Source: Polymyxa betae (taxonomy: Eukaryota; Endomyxa; Phytomyxea; Plasmodiophorida; Plasmodiophoridae). Taken from it: DNA of 64,000 nt. Positions 45,558-57,061 of the stretch are shown here, one piece after another. The translations under genes and the position numbers were made by a program. Where the stretch lies: NCBI GenBank assembly GCA_003693705.1, contig RBZT01000373.1, positions 62,001 through 126,000 of the forward strand, read 5' to 3'. The notes beneath the pieces were generated by a model that ran no database searches, was not told where the DNA came from, and saw nothing but the letters and a program-made list of their open reading frames with translations. Each line of letters starts with the position of its first letter. The stretch's first letter is position 1.

Positions 45558-46089
45558 ATGGATAAAACAAGTACGACTGAAGCAAGTCGCACGAAGCCGC
45601 ATGGTCTCATAGAGCGTTGGCACGCGCATGCCAAGCCGTACTGGAGCACGAGCTCTGATGTAGTTTTGCCCTGCTTTTTCTTTCGATTGTATGCAAATAA
45701 GGATTGTTTTGACAGCGCAAGACATTTTGTTTGGCTCGCTCCAAGCCCATTAATGCAGATGCAATCAAAAAATCTGAAATCATGTTTCAGATCTGTTTTG
45801 GGCAAAATTCTTGCTCCTAGTTGAAGGTTAGTTATCAAGGTTAGTGCATTGTTGAGAATCAGCTAAATACATTGAATGTTTCAACGCCGCTGGGTAACAT
45901 GAGTAGGCAATACCTTCTATCAATTACGATTTAATTTCTATAAAAGCGACCAGCAGAATGAAATTGAAGCCTGTAACTGTAAAAGGGAATCGGCGATTGG
46001 TTTTAAAAAATCCTCTATCAGGGTGACCATTCGCGATCGTCATCATCCCGAATTTTCTCAGGTGTAGCGGTTTTCATCGTTCTGCGCTG
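45558..46089. other. Divergent promoter region
   Basis: About 530 bases between the coiled-coil gene (minus) and the membrane-protein gene (plus). It may include the true first exons of either: ATGAAATTGAAGCC near 45959 on the plus strand is one candidate start. I could not fix a model. Confidence 0.3.
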
Positions 46090-46731
46090 TTGAGGGAAAA
46101 CTTCGCAAGCGTTGCAGGAGGCAGCCGACATTCTTGCGAACATTGCGCATTCGGACTACGGGCAGTCATCTGGGACGATTTTGCGAAAGTTTCCAAGCGG
46201 GATCCCTTTTGGTCATTGATTCTTTTGACCTCTGACCGTCGCCTTCTTCTGATTTTCACTTCGTGTGCGGGCCTGTTACATTTCAGGCCAATTCAATTGT
46301 ATGCATTGCTTTCTGTCTGTTTGATTTTTGGAATTTATTGGAGATCTGTAGGAATGATGCCTGGAATTCGAGGGCATGTCATGTATAACAGCCACATGCT
46401 CGCTCTAATGGCGATCACATACGTCTCGCAATGCATGCAAGGCAAATTGCAAAATACCCAGTTTTTGGCATTCGGCGCATTCCTAGTGTATCTGCTAGCC
46501 ATTGCTCTATCGTCATCAAGACCCTCATACAGACTCAAGCTGCTGTTATGGATCGCGTTTTATTTAATCGATTCTACAACGAACTTCTACATGAATGACC
46601 TTTACAGCGACGTGCAAAAGAGGTCTCTCTGTTTCGCAAGAAGTTTGGTGCCTAATCAGCTACCAGTGATAGAGAGGTATTGCCAGTCACTACAAATGGA
46701 TGTAGGAATGAAAGCGCTCGCTCATCAATAA
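46090..46731 (+). CDS. Multi-pass membrane protein, unknown (5' end unsure)
   Basis: A frame of 213 codons with four or five hydrophobic segments, for example LIFTSCAGLLHF, QLYALLSVCLIFGIYW, MLALMAITYVSQC, FLAFGAFLVYLLAIAL and LKLLLWIAFYLID. It ends in a soluble tail with FARSLVPNQLPVIERYCQS. No ATG opens the frame before the hydrophobic part, so a first exon upstream, joined over an intron, is likely. I do not recognise the family. Size and helix number recall small ER multi-pass proteins such as TMEM33, but no diagnostic motif is shared. Confidence 0.5.
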   Translation: MRENFASVAGGSRHSCEHCAFGLRAVIWDDFAKVSKRDPFWSLILLTSDRRLLLIFTSCAGLLHFRPIQLYALLSVCLIFGIYWRSVGMMPGIRGHVMYNSHMLALMAITYVSQCMQGKLQNTQFLAFGAFLVYLLAIALSSSRPSYRLKLLLWIAFYLIDSTTNFYMNDLYSDVQKRSLCFARSLVPNQLPVIERYCQSLQMDVGMKALAHQ

Positions 46732-47067
46732 AATCATTGACTGGCACAATAACATGTCACATCGAAGTTTAGCTTAAAGGTTCTCAGCTGTCGACAGTCA
46801 TGCTGCATGATAACGCGGGCAGACGTAAGCTCAGCTATTTGGCCTCATTGTAGGGCAAATGGCATTGCCTGTTGAATAACTGGCATTGAATCAGGAAATG
46901 CAGCACCTGATGAACCATGCCTCCTGTTCGGAAGATGTGCAGTTAATTGATATCGACTCTGTTTTACTCTTGACTTGAAAGGAGCAATGAACATCGCAAA
47001 CGCGATCGTGAGTCAACAAGTTTCCAGGTAGCCGCTCTTCCGTGTTGTGAGCGAAATCTCATAGGCA
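46732..47067. other. Intergenic, ZIP promoter
   Basis: About 340 bases between two plus-strand genes. No frame, RNA gene or repeat is recognised. It should hold the promoter of the ZIP gene. Confidence 0.35.
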
Positions 47068-48214
47068 ATGCGTTTGAACAAAAATGGCAGCTTCGAGCTT
47101 ACCAACCGAGATATTCAAGCATTGGGGCTTTCATTTCTGTCCTCTATGACGACACTTGCGGGAGCGATTCTGGCTTTCGCCTTGAGTCGAAACGATCGCC
47201 GATTGATTGCTGGCGTCTTAGGCTTGGGGGCAGGGGTTATGGTTCGTAAACTTTGATTTTTGGTTTGATTCTCAGTGATGTCCATTCTTAAGATTTATGT
47301 CGCTTTCCTGGAGCTTTTGCGAGAATCTCGCAGCGACTTTCGTGAAAACAATACTATGTCAATGGCGCTGCTGCTGAGCAATGCTTTTTTCTTCGCTGGC
47401 ATTGCTTTCATCGGAGTCGTACAATGGATATGCAGCTATCTTCAACGACGCCATGAAAACAAAGAATGTCACGGGGAATGCAAAGATTGCCTTTGTGAAA
47501 GTCCCCACGCAGGCAGTTCGGAAACCGCCCGCTCTCACAAGAAGCTTCCACAGACCGTGCACAGCTCAGAAGCTGCTGACAGAGATGTCGCACACGTTGT
47601 CTTTAGCACAGAACCTGAACCTCATCGCAGAACACGGAAACTCCCAATTTCGATCATTCTCAAAACGCTGGCTGGAGCATGTCATAATATTCCTGAAGGA
47701 ATGAGCTTGTTTATCATTGCTGTTAAGGACCCAGCCCTTGGGGTGCCTATTGCTGTAAGCATCTGGATAATAGTTCACAATCTATACCCTTTGTTTAAAT
47801 GTGCCTTCAGTTAGCAATGGCTGTTCATAATATACCTGAAGGCCTTGTCACTGCAATACCTTTCCATTTTCATACTGGCAGCCGATGGAGAACACTTGTT
47901 TGGATGCTACCTTTCAGCATGGTGGAATTTTTCGGAGCATTAATCGCTTGGGCTTTCCCTTTCGACTCGTTCAACACTGATTTTCAGGGAGCGGTTTCAG
48001 CTGGTGAGACCGATTTCGTTCATGAGAGACGTATGCTAAATGCTGTTCAGTTACTGCTGGGATGATGATCCATGTAAGCATCACCGACGTTTTGGTGCAA
48101 ACCAGGAAGCACGACCCAAAGGACCATATTGGCCATGCCTGACTGTTCTTTGGCATGGGCATTATGGCTTGGTGTTTGATCTGCCTAGAATATATCAGAG
48201 AGCCTCACGAATAA
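47068..48214 (+). CDS. ZIP family metal-ion transporter (ZupT-like)
   Basis: ZIP proteins bring zinc, iron or manganese into the cytosol. Exons join at GAGVM|IYVAFLELLRE, at GVPIA|LAMAVHNIPEG and at GAVSA|VTAGMMIHVS. The two metal-site helices are ACHNIPEGMSLFIIA and MAVHNIPEGLVTAIPFHFH (HNIPEG twice, as in ZupT/ZTP29). Between helices 3 and 4 is a long cytosolic loop with a Cys/His cluster (KECHGECKDCLCESPHAG). After GMMIHVSITDVLVQTRKH the frame meets a TGA at 48140-48142 and then continues with the expected last helix (LFFGMGIMAWCLICLEYIRE) to a TAA at 48212-48214. The annotated end includes that helix. The TGA may be a nonsense mutation, a sequencing error or a recoded codon. Confidence 0.8.
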
Positions 48215-48614
48215 GGATTCCCATCCTCACCTTTCTTATATCGATAAAAACTCTGTTAATTTACCATTACTTTCGGATTGCAGTACCCTAGCGTTTTCCA
48301 ATCGTCCCCGCTAACCACACGGTCAGACTAGAATAATGTTCGACTGAACATCGAGACCCTCATTAGATGCTGTTTGATAGAAATGATAAAGATGGAGGCT
48401 CCTCTCTACCTTGTCATCTACTGTAGGTGTGAACTGAGCGCTAAATGAAAAAGGAGCGGGAGAGCACACAGCAGGAATTCTTATAAAGAGAAAGATGATA
48501 GGAACTGACCTGCTTTAAGACTGTCATATTTGCGATATGGATTGCGCCCTACATTACATTATCACAATACAATTCTGTCCAAAGGATTATCAGGTTTGAG
48601 GCGATCTTATTGCA
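48215..48614. other. Intergenic, nothing recognised
   Basis: About 400 bases between the ZIP gene and the helical-repeat gene, both on the plus strand. A run of TTTATCG/ATCATTT-like AT-rich sequence is present, but no motif that I can name. Confidence 0.3.
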
Positions 48615-50500
48615 ATGCCCGATATTTCTGTGGCCATGGACTGCGACGATCCTGTAGTGTTGGCGCTGTCCATAAATTCGATTCAAGAGCTGGATCGCCT
48701 GTATCAGCAGCATATCGCAGAATTATGCTCGGGAGCGGAGAATCCAGGAGTCGATCGTCAGGTTCAGGCGGTTTTTTGTCTTGCAAGTCAGTTGAATATC
48801 GAAGCAAAAGAGCTCGCTAGAATTCTTGTCGGCATCGGCCGAATTCCAGTCGTCATTGCTGCTGTATCTGTTGTCCAAAGTGCTGAATTTGTTACATCTC
48901 TTGTTTTGAATGTATTGCAAAACCAGTTGCAAAATATGTTCAAGAGTCTTGCCTCAGCTTTCCGTCCACTAGGTATAACATCTTTTCTTTTGTTGCACTT
49001 TCTTGACACTCTATTCAGTTATTGACGCCTTACTACAATTACCGGATGATATCAAAGCATTGGCTGTAAATTATTGCGAATCATTGCTTTCAGAGCGACT
49101 GGCAAGATGTGTACCAGTATTACCCCAATTCTTTCTCTATTCCATATTCGAATCAGAGTCATGTTTCGAGATTATGCTTGAACGCCTATTTCAATCTGGG
49201 CATGACATTACAAAGTTCGCTGGAGAAGTGCTGGATTGGCTGTCAAAGGCTGACGAAAGCAACAACGAGCTTGACGAGAAAAAAGTCGTAGCAGCGTTCC
49301 CTTTACTCGTCAAATATGCCACACATGAAAACGCTGCTGAGTCCGCGTTCTCACAACTTTTGCTTGTAGAGATCGGCAAGACCAGTTGCTTCAGGGCACT
49401 TGAGGCTATCATAGCTCTAATCAAATATACACCATGTCATGACAAACAGAATCTAATCGTGGATGCCTTTCTGGAAACAAGAAGTAAGGGAAAAATCTCT
49501 CTTCATGCAATATTCTCTTCACGGTTATTTTCTCCTCTAAGTCCCTCTTCCCTCATTCTGTTAGTCTTAAAAATATTTTCTGCATATCTTCCGACCGTTT
49601 CTTCTCCCGACAGCGACAAACTCTGGATGTGTCTCATGTCCTTACTCTCTCGCAAGGATCCCGAAGTCTTAAACTCAGCTTTAAAAGCTCTATTTAAGCT
49701 GCCCATTCCAGCAGTATCTTTGATGAATTGGCCAGCAACGCTATCGTTACTGGATCTCCGAAAAGAGTTCGTCTTTGAATCTAAAACGAATGCGTTGCGA
49801 CTGCAAAATATTGCCATTATTGAAGCCATTGTGCTGAAGTTATGCTCAACGCCTGACGTGTTAATCCTTACTATCACAAAGGTTTTTGAACAAGTTGTCG
49901 ATCACGGCTCTGTTTCCACTTACAGTGGCTGCTATGATATCGACTTCCTGCAGAGGCTAATTTCTTCTAAAGGAGACCATGAGCAAAATATGGAATGTTT
50001 GTATAAATTAATCAAAAGACGCTTTCAAATCAGTTCAGGATTGATGTCGACATCCGATATCAACTCAGTTCTTAAGTACAATTTCACTCAGAGCGACGTT
50101 GATGTAATCACGTCTTTGGAACAAAATCCTTGGCTGCTTGACATATTCTGCTTCCTCCAGGATATGTCGCAGATCAGCGACCTTATTCGAGCAATTTTGG
50201 TTTTCCAGATTCGCAACTGGAGCCGCCCTTACAACATGAATCTGAATGTTCGCAGATCGCGAAGGATTCTTCGGTTGTTGAGCCGTTTGCATCAACAATC
50301 ACCACTCGTCATGCAGAAAATTGATTGCAGCCTTATCATCCCTTTTATTACACCTGCAGAAGCTATTTCTCTGTTGATCAAAATTTTAGAGAAAATTATC
50401 CGCGATTCACAATATGACGAATCGAAGGCAACCGATTTAGTTGAACGAATCCTCTTCAATAATATCCATCGAGGTCCTCTGGCAGAATTACTACGCAAAG

Positions 50501-50517
<17 letters not shown>
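48615..50517 (+). CDS. Helical-repeat (HEAT/ARM-like) protein, unknown
   Basis: Two exons, 48615-48972 and 49019-50517 (46-nt intron, G|GTATAAC...CTATTCAG), join to 618 residues. The sequence is almost wholly helical, made of pairs of amphipathic helices of 35-45 residues, for example RALEAIIALIKYTPCHDKQN, LILLVLKIFSAYLPTVSS and AISLLIKILEKIIRDSQY. This is typical of HEAT/ARM solenoids. There is no zinc finger, membrane helix or enzyme motif. A scaffold role is inferred. I could not match it to a known solenoid family. The last five codons overlap the end of the TrpRS gene on the opposite strand. Confidence 0.7.
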
Positions 50518-51831
<1,314 letters not shown>

Positions 51832-51849
51832 TGATGACAATCGCCTGGT

Positions 51850-52206
51850 GTGGAGAAGCTGTGCACTCTATGCACTTCTGCGGGCTACCGCTACGACATC
51901 CACTTCACGGCGTTTAGCAATGCTGGACGATCTGGAGTCGAATTGGACGATTGTGTATTGCAAAGTTCGATCTGTTGGTCAAGACACAATGGTGGCAATA
52001 ATAAGAAGATGCGGAAGACAATCTACTGTCTTCCTGACTCTGCATCGAAGGTGCTGTATTTCCGATTTATCGGATTTCGCGAGGCTAATTATACAAAGAC
52101 TATGATCATGCATGTTTATTCGTTTTTTGACACCGAGGCTTGGAATCAAGGAGCAAATGGATTTAAAAACGGTAAATCTAGTTCGGAACGTTCGGCTTCT
52201 CACTAA
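51850..52206 (+). CDS. Candidate exon, unknown
   Basis: An open frame of 118 codons without an initiating ATG begins right at the TrpRS start, on the other strand. It has a mixed beta-rich look (SKVLYFRFIGFREANYTKTM then IMHVYSFFDTEAW). All three plus frames are open at its beginning, so the call is weak. A plus-strand ATG at 51834 lies 3 bp from the TrpRS ATG but in another frame. Confidence 0.22.
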   Translation: MEKLCTLCTSAGYRYDIHFTAFSNAGRSGVELDDCVLQSSICWSRHNGGNNKKMRKTIYCLPDSASKVLYFRFIGFREANYTKTMIMHVYSFFDTEAWNQGANGFKNGKSSSERSASH

Positions 52207-53040
52207 TTAATTCCGAATCTACTGTTGTGAATCAATTCTGACTTCATGTGGGTTTCCAAACTTCAAGTCAAATACGACCAATTAGTACGCTGTCAATTCT
52301 CTCTGGAACTATGTTGAACTAAATGCAATGAAATCCGCATCCTGAAATCCGATATGAGTTGGTGCCCATGATGATTCATTTCTCAATACGCTTGTGGTTG
52401 GTCGTTGGTTTGTCCGTTACCATCTACTACAGCCTTATAGTAAAGCTCATCTGCCTGTTGAAATCCCTATTGTTTCGGCGTGGCCTGCAAGAATCACTAC
52501 TGTCATAATGAGTGAATGACACATGAGATGTATCGTTTCCCGATCAATGAAGGGTTCTCTTTTTCTGCTTTCTCATTCTTCAAGCGTTATATTGTCGATT
52601 GACCTGGCCATTGTTCTGCCCTGAAGCTCTCGTATCACTGCGGAACCTGACGATGAAATCCCCCATCTCCTTTTCGAGTTAAGTGTGGATTCGATCTGCC
52701 ATGGAAAACCTGGATGTAGAAGATGGGTTTATTCCTCGCATTACCAGGTCCCACGAAGACAAAAACGACTTGAGAGGCGTCGAATATCTACTTGATGAAG
52801 CGTGATTACCGTATAGATTCACTACCCTACTGCCGACCTGCAGAAACCGGCCAATGCTGACGAAGGGATCGGTTTCACCTAGGTCATGCAACGATGAAAC
52901 AATGCAATTTTGCCATGTCGTAAAGACCAAGAGCTCGACAACTCTGCACAGTCCTGCAAAGATTAGTTTAATCACAAATTGCTGGGTTTAACAGCATACG
53001 GCTTTATAGTTTATGTTTTGTTTCCGTTTTCGTCCTGCAT
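52207..53040. other. Intergenic, only weak frames
   Basis: About 830 bases. A minus-strand frame of 98 codons (52679-52975) and a plus-strand frame of about 34 codons from ATG 52700 (MENLDVEDGFIPRI) overlap and exclude each other. Neither has a domain. No RNA gene was recognised. Confidence 0.35.
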
Positions 53041-53646
53041 TTATTTCGACGCTTCCGTATTGAAGACGCCCAAGTCGACGTTCCGTGTCAGCAGATTTCG
53101 AAAGTCTTCAAGACCGATCTTGCCATCTCCGTCTGCGTCGGCTGTTTCGATGACGATCTTGATATCCTCATCGGTAATCTCACCGAAGCCCAGCTGCCCG
53201 AAGATGTTCTTTAGTACATCTATATTGACAAACCCGGTAGCCTTCGTATCATAGATCTTCAACATTCGTTAGCTGCTGCCAACGAAACAATCGTAACCGA
53301 CTTTGAATGCTTCCGCAACCGGGTCAAAATTGCTGATCATATTATCAGCCAACATCTCGTACAAATCGTTAAAGGTCAGCTCGTGTTTGTTATTCATCAA
53401 TAAACGTAATTCGCGATTCGGCAGGTTTTTATAGAAGATAGGCAGGCGCGCCTTCAGGTCGTCCATCGTCAGGTGCCCTTTCTTATTAGCATCGAAGAAA
53501 TCGAACGCCTGCTGTAATTCGGATTTGCTTACAGGGATTCCGGTCGTAGCGACAGGCGCTGTGGCATTCGCTCGCCGGGCCGATACCGGATGCACCGGTT
53601 TCTTTGTTTTCTTAGCAAGGCCACGTTCGCGAGCTGTTAACGACAT
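53041..53646 (-). CDS. EF-hand protein, calmodulin/centrin-like
   Basis: Two exons (53646 to about 53312 and about 53264-53041) join in frame at EAFK|IYDTKATG over a 47-nt intron with a GCTAAC branch site. The product is about 185 residues. A basic, Thr/Ala-rich N-terminal extension of about 38 residues precedes four EF-hand-like units. Loop 1 is DANKKGHLTMDD and loop 3 DTKATGFVNIDV (no acid at position 12). Unit 2 has lost its loop. Loop 4, DADGDGKIGLED, is the only canonical one. Layout and length suit the calmodulin/centrin superfamily in cilia or centrioles. Centrin itself usually keeps better loops 1 and 4, so I do not assign it. Confidence 0.75.
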
Positions 53647-53882
53647 TAAGGTACCGATCGAATAGGGTCCTTAGCAGGATCTTTCTCAATTTTGTCAACA
53701 TTTGCCATCCAAGTCAAAATATCGCATTGCACTAAACGGAGCAGTTGTCATTTAATGCAGAGAGCATTTCTCATCTCATTGAACAGCGATGTTCCGGAGC
53801 CTCAGGAGACATGACTCATTTTAATTCCGCCTGAAAATCCGATGGCTGCCGGTTCAATATCGTTCAAATCTCAAAATTTGTG

Positions 53883-54092
53883 ATGTCTCGTTACCAAGCG
53901 TGGCTACTTATCGGCATCGTCGCCTTGCTCATGGCAATGATATCAGCCGGTACACCCCAGTATGAGGACGAAGATGACGACGTCACCGAGTTCGACCCGG
54001 GATATGCCGACAAGGTTTACATGTACGGGTGGTTCCGAGAAAGATACTACCGTCCAAACCCCAAAGATCGAACGCCGTCGGCGTCTCCATGA
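53883..54092 (+). CDS. Small secreted acidic protein
   Basis: ATG at 53883 opens MSRYQAWLLIGIVALLMAMI, a clear signal peptide with a likely cut after ISAG. About 45 residues follow: an acidic stretch (YEDEDDDVTEFD) and an aromatic/basic tail (MYGWFRERYYRPN). It has no cysteines. Stop TGA at 54090-54092. A hydrophobic frame just after the stop (FPVAVAVAISVAVLMI) in another phase could be a membrane anchor if an unseen intron shifted the frame. Family unknown. Confidence 0.5.
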   Translation: MSRYQAWLLIGIVALLMAMISAGTPQYEDEDDDVTEFDPGYADKVYMYGWFRERYYRPNPKDRTPSASP

Positions 54093-55276
54093 CATTTCCC
54101 GTCGCCGTTGCGGTTGCCATATCAGTGGCCGTTTTGATGATTCATTAAAAAGCAACAGGTTTAAACACTAGTTTTTGAGGAGGCTGTTGAAGGTTGTCTA
54201 TTGGAGCAATTTCCAACATGGCACTTGCTACCGGTGGCGAAGATCCCGGTTGTTCCGGTAACAAAGAGAAAACATCAGATGATGTCGTCTCGCTCATTGT
54301 GTCAATTTCTGCCTATGGCGGTGCAGTAGGATCTTCGTTAGCGATTGGTGCTGGCGAATTTTATGGCGCTGGAGCGATATCGGCAGGTGCTGACCAAGAT
54401 TCTGGGCTTAGACCAATTGTAGTGACGTCTCTTCTGGTCCAGCACTGGCTGGGCGAGACTACTTGTAGCGACCTTCAGGACTAGAGCTGGCTGGGCAATA
54501 CAATCATACAAATCTGTTCGAGGCATTTTCGTTTTTTGCCTGCCGCACACTGTAATCCTTTCTTGGTCAAAAAATTGATTGTTGGCCGAAAATTGGTCAA
54601 AAAAAGTGCTATCGTCACTGTCGTAGACTCGTAGTGTTGTTGACTTTGCGTTGTAACAGTGGTCTCTTCGATAGAACTGGGCTCGAGATCTGTTGAAGAT
54701 TCGGCTGGGCTCAGTTTTCTCTCGTCGAGCAATGCCACCGAAAAGGAAAAAGCTACACGATTGAGGCCAAGTTGGGTGTATGAGAAGGGGACCTCTGGCA
54801 AAGGGCTTTCTGCAATTGCCAAGGAGAATGTGCACGGCACGTAGAAATGGCGACGTCGAAACGTAGTTGGCAAAATTACAAGCAAAGTTGGTGGTTTCCA
54901 TGCGATCGCTGCCAGAGATTCTGGACATCACTGATTAAACCTTTTTGGAAAACGTGAACAAAGTACTGCCGCTAACTGAGCTGGAACTTTATGCCGTCTC
55001 AATCAAAGAAAATTGGAATGTTTTATGTCCGAACCAGGATCTTTTTTCGTTTTTTCTACTCCAACATCAACAAAACATTCAGTTGATACAAATTAAACGG
55101 TTAATTTGGAGTCCTAATGCTGTCGTAGTTGTTAATTGAAGCAAAACTTACTAATTATACAATTTACTTATCATGCCGGTGTTTTATTTGAATAAAACAC
55201 GATGATTGTATTCTCAAAGTGATTATGCATTTGGATGTTTCAAGAACCTTTCAATTTACTGGAAAATCTAGAAAAT
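54093..55276. other. Unresolved region with competing frames
   Basis: About 1.2 kb with overlapping open frames on both strands. On plus there is a Gly/Ala/Ser-rich frame from ATG 54220 to 54484. On minus there is a Ser/Thr-rich frame (54481-54885, around SPAESSTDLEPSSIEETTVT) and a frame at 54338-54931. A secreted or cell-surface protein on the minus strand is possible. No frame has a recognisable domain or a convincing start with splice support. 54945-55139 plus is open but lacks an ATG. Confidence 0.25.
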
Positions 55277-56073
55277 TCAATTAAAACACCATGGTGCTAT
55301 TTCGGTTAAGACGGTATCGGCAGGAGGGCTGGTCGTCACCGATGATGAGATGTCCTTGATTGCGATCCATTTCCTGACCAGCTGCTCGAGTTTGGGCGGG
55401 TTGGCGCCGCGTAACTCGTCGATCACGACACCGTTTCGGAAGAAGAGGTAATGTGGCGTCGGATGGTTAAAACCTGCATACTAAATCATGTCAGATTTCA
55501 GGCTAATAGCTGAAAAGCGTTTTCCAACAATTCAAAAAATGCAACTTCATTTGTTGAATGTTCCTCCAATGAAAGTTTCGAAATAGAAACAGTCTAAACC
55601 TTCTCTAGATAGGGTATTGTCATATCCAGCTGTTCTGATATCTCATGTTCATTATCAGGTTCTTGAGGCTCTTTGGCAGCCGAACCAGGTCCAGCGCTAT
55701 CGCCATCAGCACCACCAACGCCTTCTTCTTTCGGCTTCTCCCCAACTGCAAGCAATCAGGGCGCTGGCAAACCCCAGCCAACAGGTTAACCTTTGGTTTC
55801 CTGCTTCTTCAGGGCGTCTTCGGCATTCGCAGCCGTCTTTTCGTCCTCTAGTTTGGAGACGTTCACAATGGCCCAATGAACCTCATCGGCCTGGCCCTGA
55901 TTATCAAGATTGGTCGTGAGTTCATCGATAAACGGGAACATGTTCTCGCAGGGGCCGAAATGAGGTGCGAAGATCTCGGCTACAAGCAGGATGGGCTTGG
56001 CAACCGCCGCCGTCCATTCCTCGATATCCTTAATGTAGACCTGATTGTCGCGCTTCTTTCGCGCTTTCGACAT
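55277..56073 (-). CDS. Thioredoxin-domain protein, axonemal type, FGPC site
   Basis: Three exons: about 55792-56073, about 55610-55745 and 55277 to about 55483. The start MSKARKKRDNQVYIKDIEEW and the strand KPILLVAEIFAPHFGPCENM form the first half of a thioredoxin fold. An acidic insert of about 60 residues (GEKPKEEGVGGADGDSAG, EPQEPDNEHEISEQLDM) comes next. The second half is GFNHPTPHYLFFRNGVVIDE with a terminal helix LEQLVRKWIAI. The overall type resembles the thioredoxins of axonemal dyneins and of NME8/NME9 (inference). The active site is F-G-P-C: the first Cys of CGPC is replaced, so classic dithiol chemistry is lost. It is head-to-head with TMX paralog 2 (165 bp). Confidence 0.72.
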
Positions 56074-56112
56074 CACGATCGAAATGTCGTACTACGATCA
56101 CCCAGCACAGCC

Positions 56113-56158
56113 AGGGGGGTCATGGGGTCATGGGGTCATGCTGCCCCCCCTCCCCCCG
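56113..56158. repeat. G-rich/C-rich short tandem repeat
   Basis: Three copies of an 8-9-nt GGGGTCAT unit are followed by C7 and C6 runs, all inside the 165-bp divergent promoter between the FGPC thioredoxin and TMX paralog 2. Confidence 0.7.
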
Positions 56159-56238
56159 CCATTTGGGATCTGGATTCATGACAGCACGGTCAGCATAGGG
56201 TTCGCATTCTGAGCTCGCAGTTGGTCTGCTGATTGACC

Positions 56239-57061
56239 ATGATACGATTGTTGATGGTCACCGGCCTGGTCGCTGTCGCTATCGCTGGCCACGTTGTCGA
56301 ACTGACCTCGGATAGTTTCGAGTCTCTGACACAGATCAGTACTGGAGCGACTACTGGTGATTGGCTCATTAAGTACTGCTGAATCTGTCAGTATTATATT
56401 GGGTGATAATACGAATGCAGATTCTATGCACCCTGGTGTGGACCCTGCAAGAAAATAGCACAAGTTATATCGAATTGCAAGTTTGAGAATCTCGTGCTTA
56501 AAAGTGCCAAAATCAGGAATGGGAGAATCTCGCTCAAAATCAGCATGATGCAAGAACAAGAGGAGACATTGGAGCTCCGGTCGCCAATATCGCCAATGTG
56601 AATTGTGATGATCATCCTGGTATTGCTTGACTTGAGTTTACCATTCGTGTTTCTGATCTTCATTTTGAGATGTTTGCAAGCGATTCGCTATCAAGGATTT
56701 CCCAACTTTTCTGTTCTTCCAGCAAGGATTGATGTACGAATATATGGGCGCACGAACTGTTGCTGATTTCGAGAGATTTATTGATGGCGGCTATAAAGAT
56801 GCAACAGGAATCTTGATACCGAATCCTCCGAGTATTTCCAATACTATTCAAGATGGTATGTTGGATTTCTCTTAGTTTTTCCAATCCCGATATCGAACGT
56901 CTCGTATAGGTCTAAAAGCGCTCTCGTTGCATTTAAGAGACTCGTTCACAAATCGCTCGCTCGCCTTTTTCATTCTTGTTTTAGTCGTTGTCAACATTGT
57001 GATTTTCCGGTCTTGCTTCAAATTCCGTCGCCACTCTATTCACGACAAGAAGGTCGATTAA
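56239..57061 (+). CDS. TMX-type membrane thioredoxin, CGPC (paralog 2)
   Basis: Five exons (56239-56372, 56421-56463, 56517-56619, 56670-56855, 56910-57061) join to 205 residues. Signal peptide MIRLLMVTGLVAVAIAG, then HVVELTSDSFESLTQ, active site FYAPWCGPCKKIAQ, EWENLAQNQHDARTRGDIGA, cis-Pro block FAIKDFPTFLFFQQG, MGARTVADFERFIDGGYKDA, then GLKALSLHLRDSFTNRSLA, one transmembrane helix (FFILVLVVVNIVIF) and a basic tail ending HDKKVD. All visible intron positions match paralog 1 at 14865-15822. The active-site His of the PDI-type CGHC in paralog 1 is Pro here, which in known thioredoxins makes the site more reducing. A role in the secretory pathway is inferred from signal peptide and anchor. 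Confidence 0.83.

Noticed and set aside
48140-48142. TGA as a sense codon (variant genetic code)
   Set aside because: TGA ends well-supported genes here (VMA12-like at 837-839, GLG1-like at 10390-10392, TMX paralog 1), so a global reassignment is unlikely.
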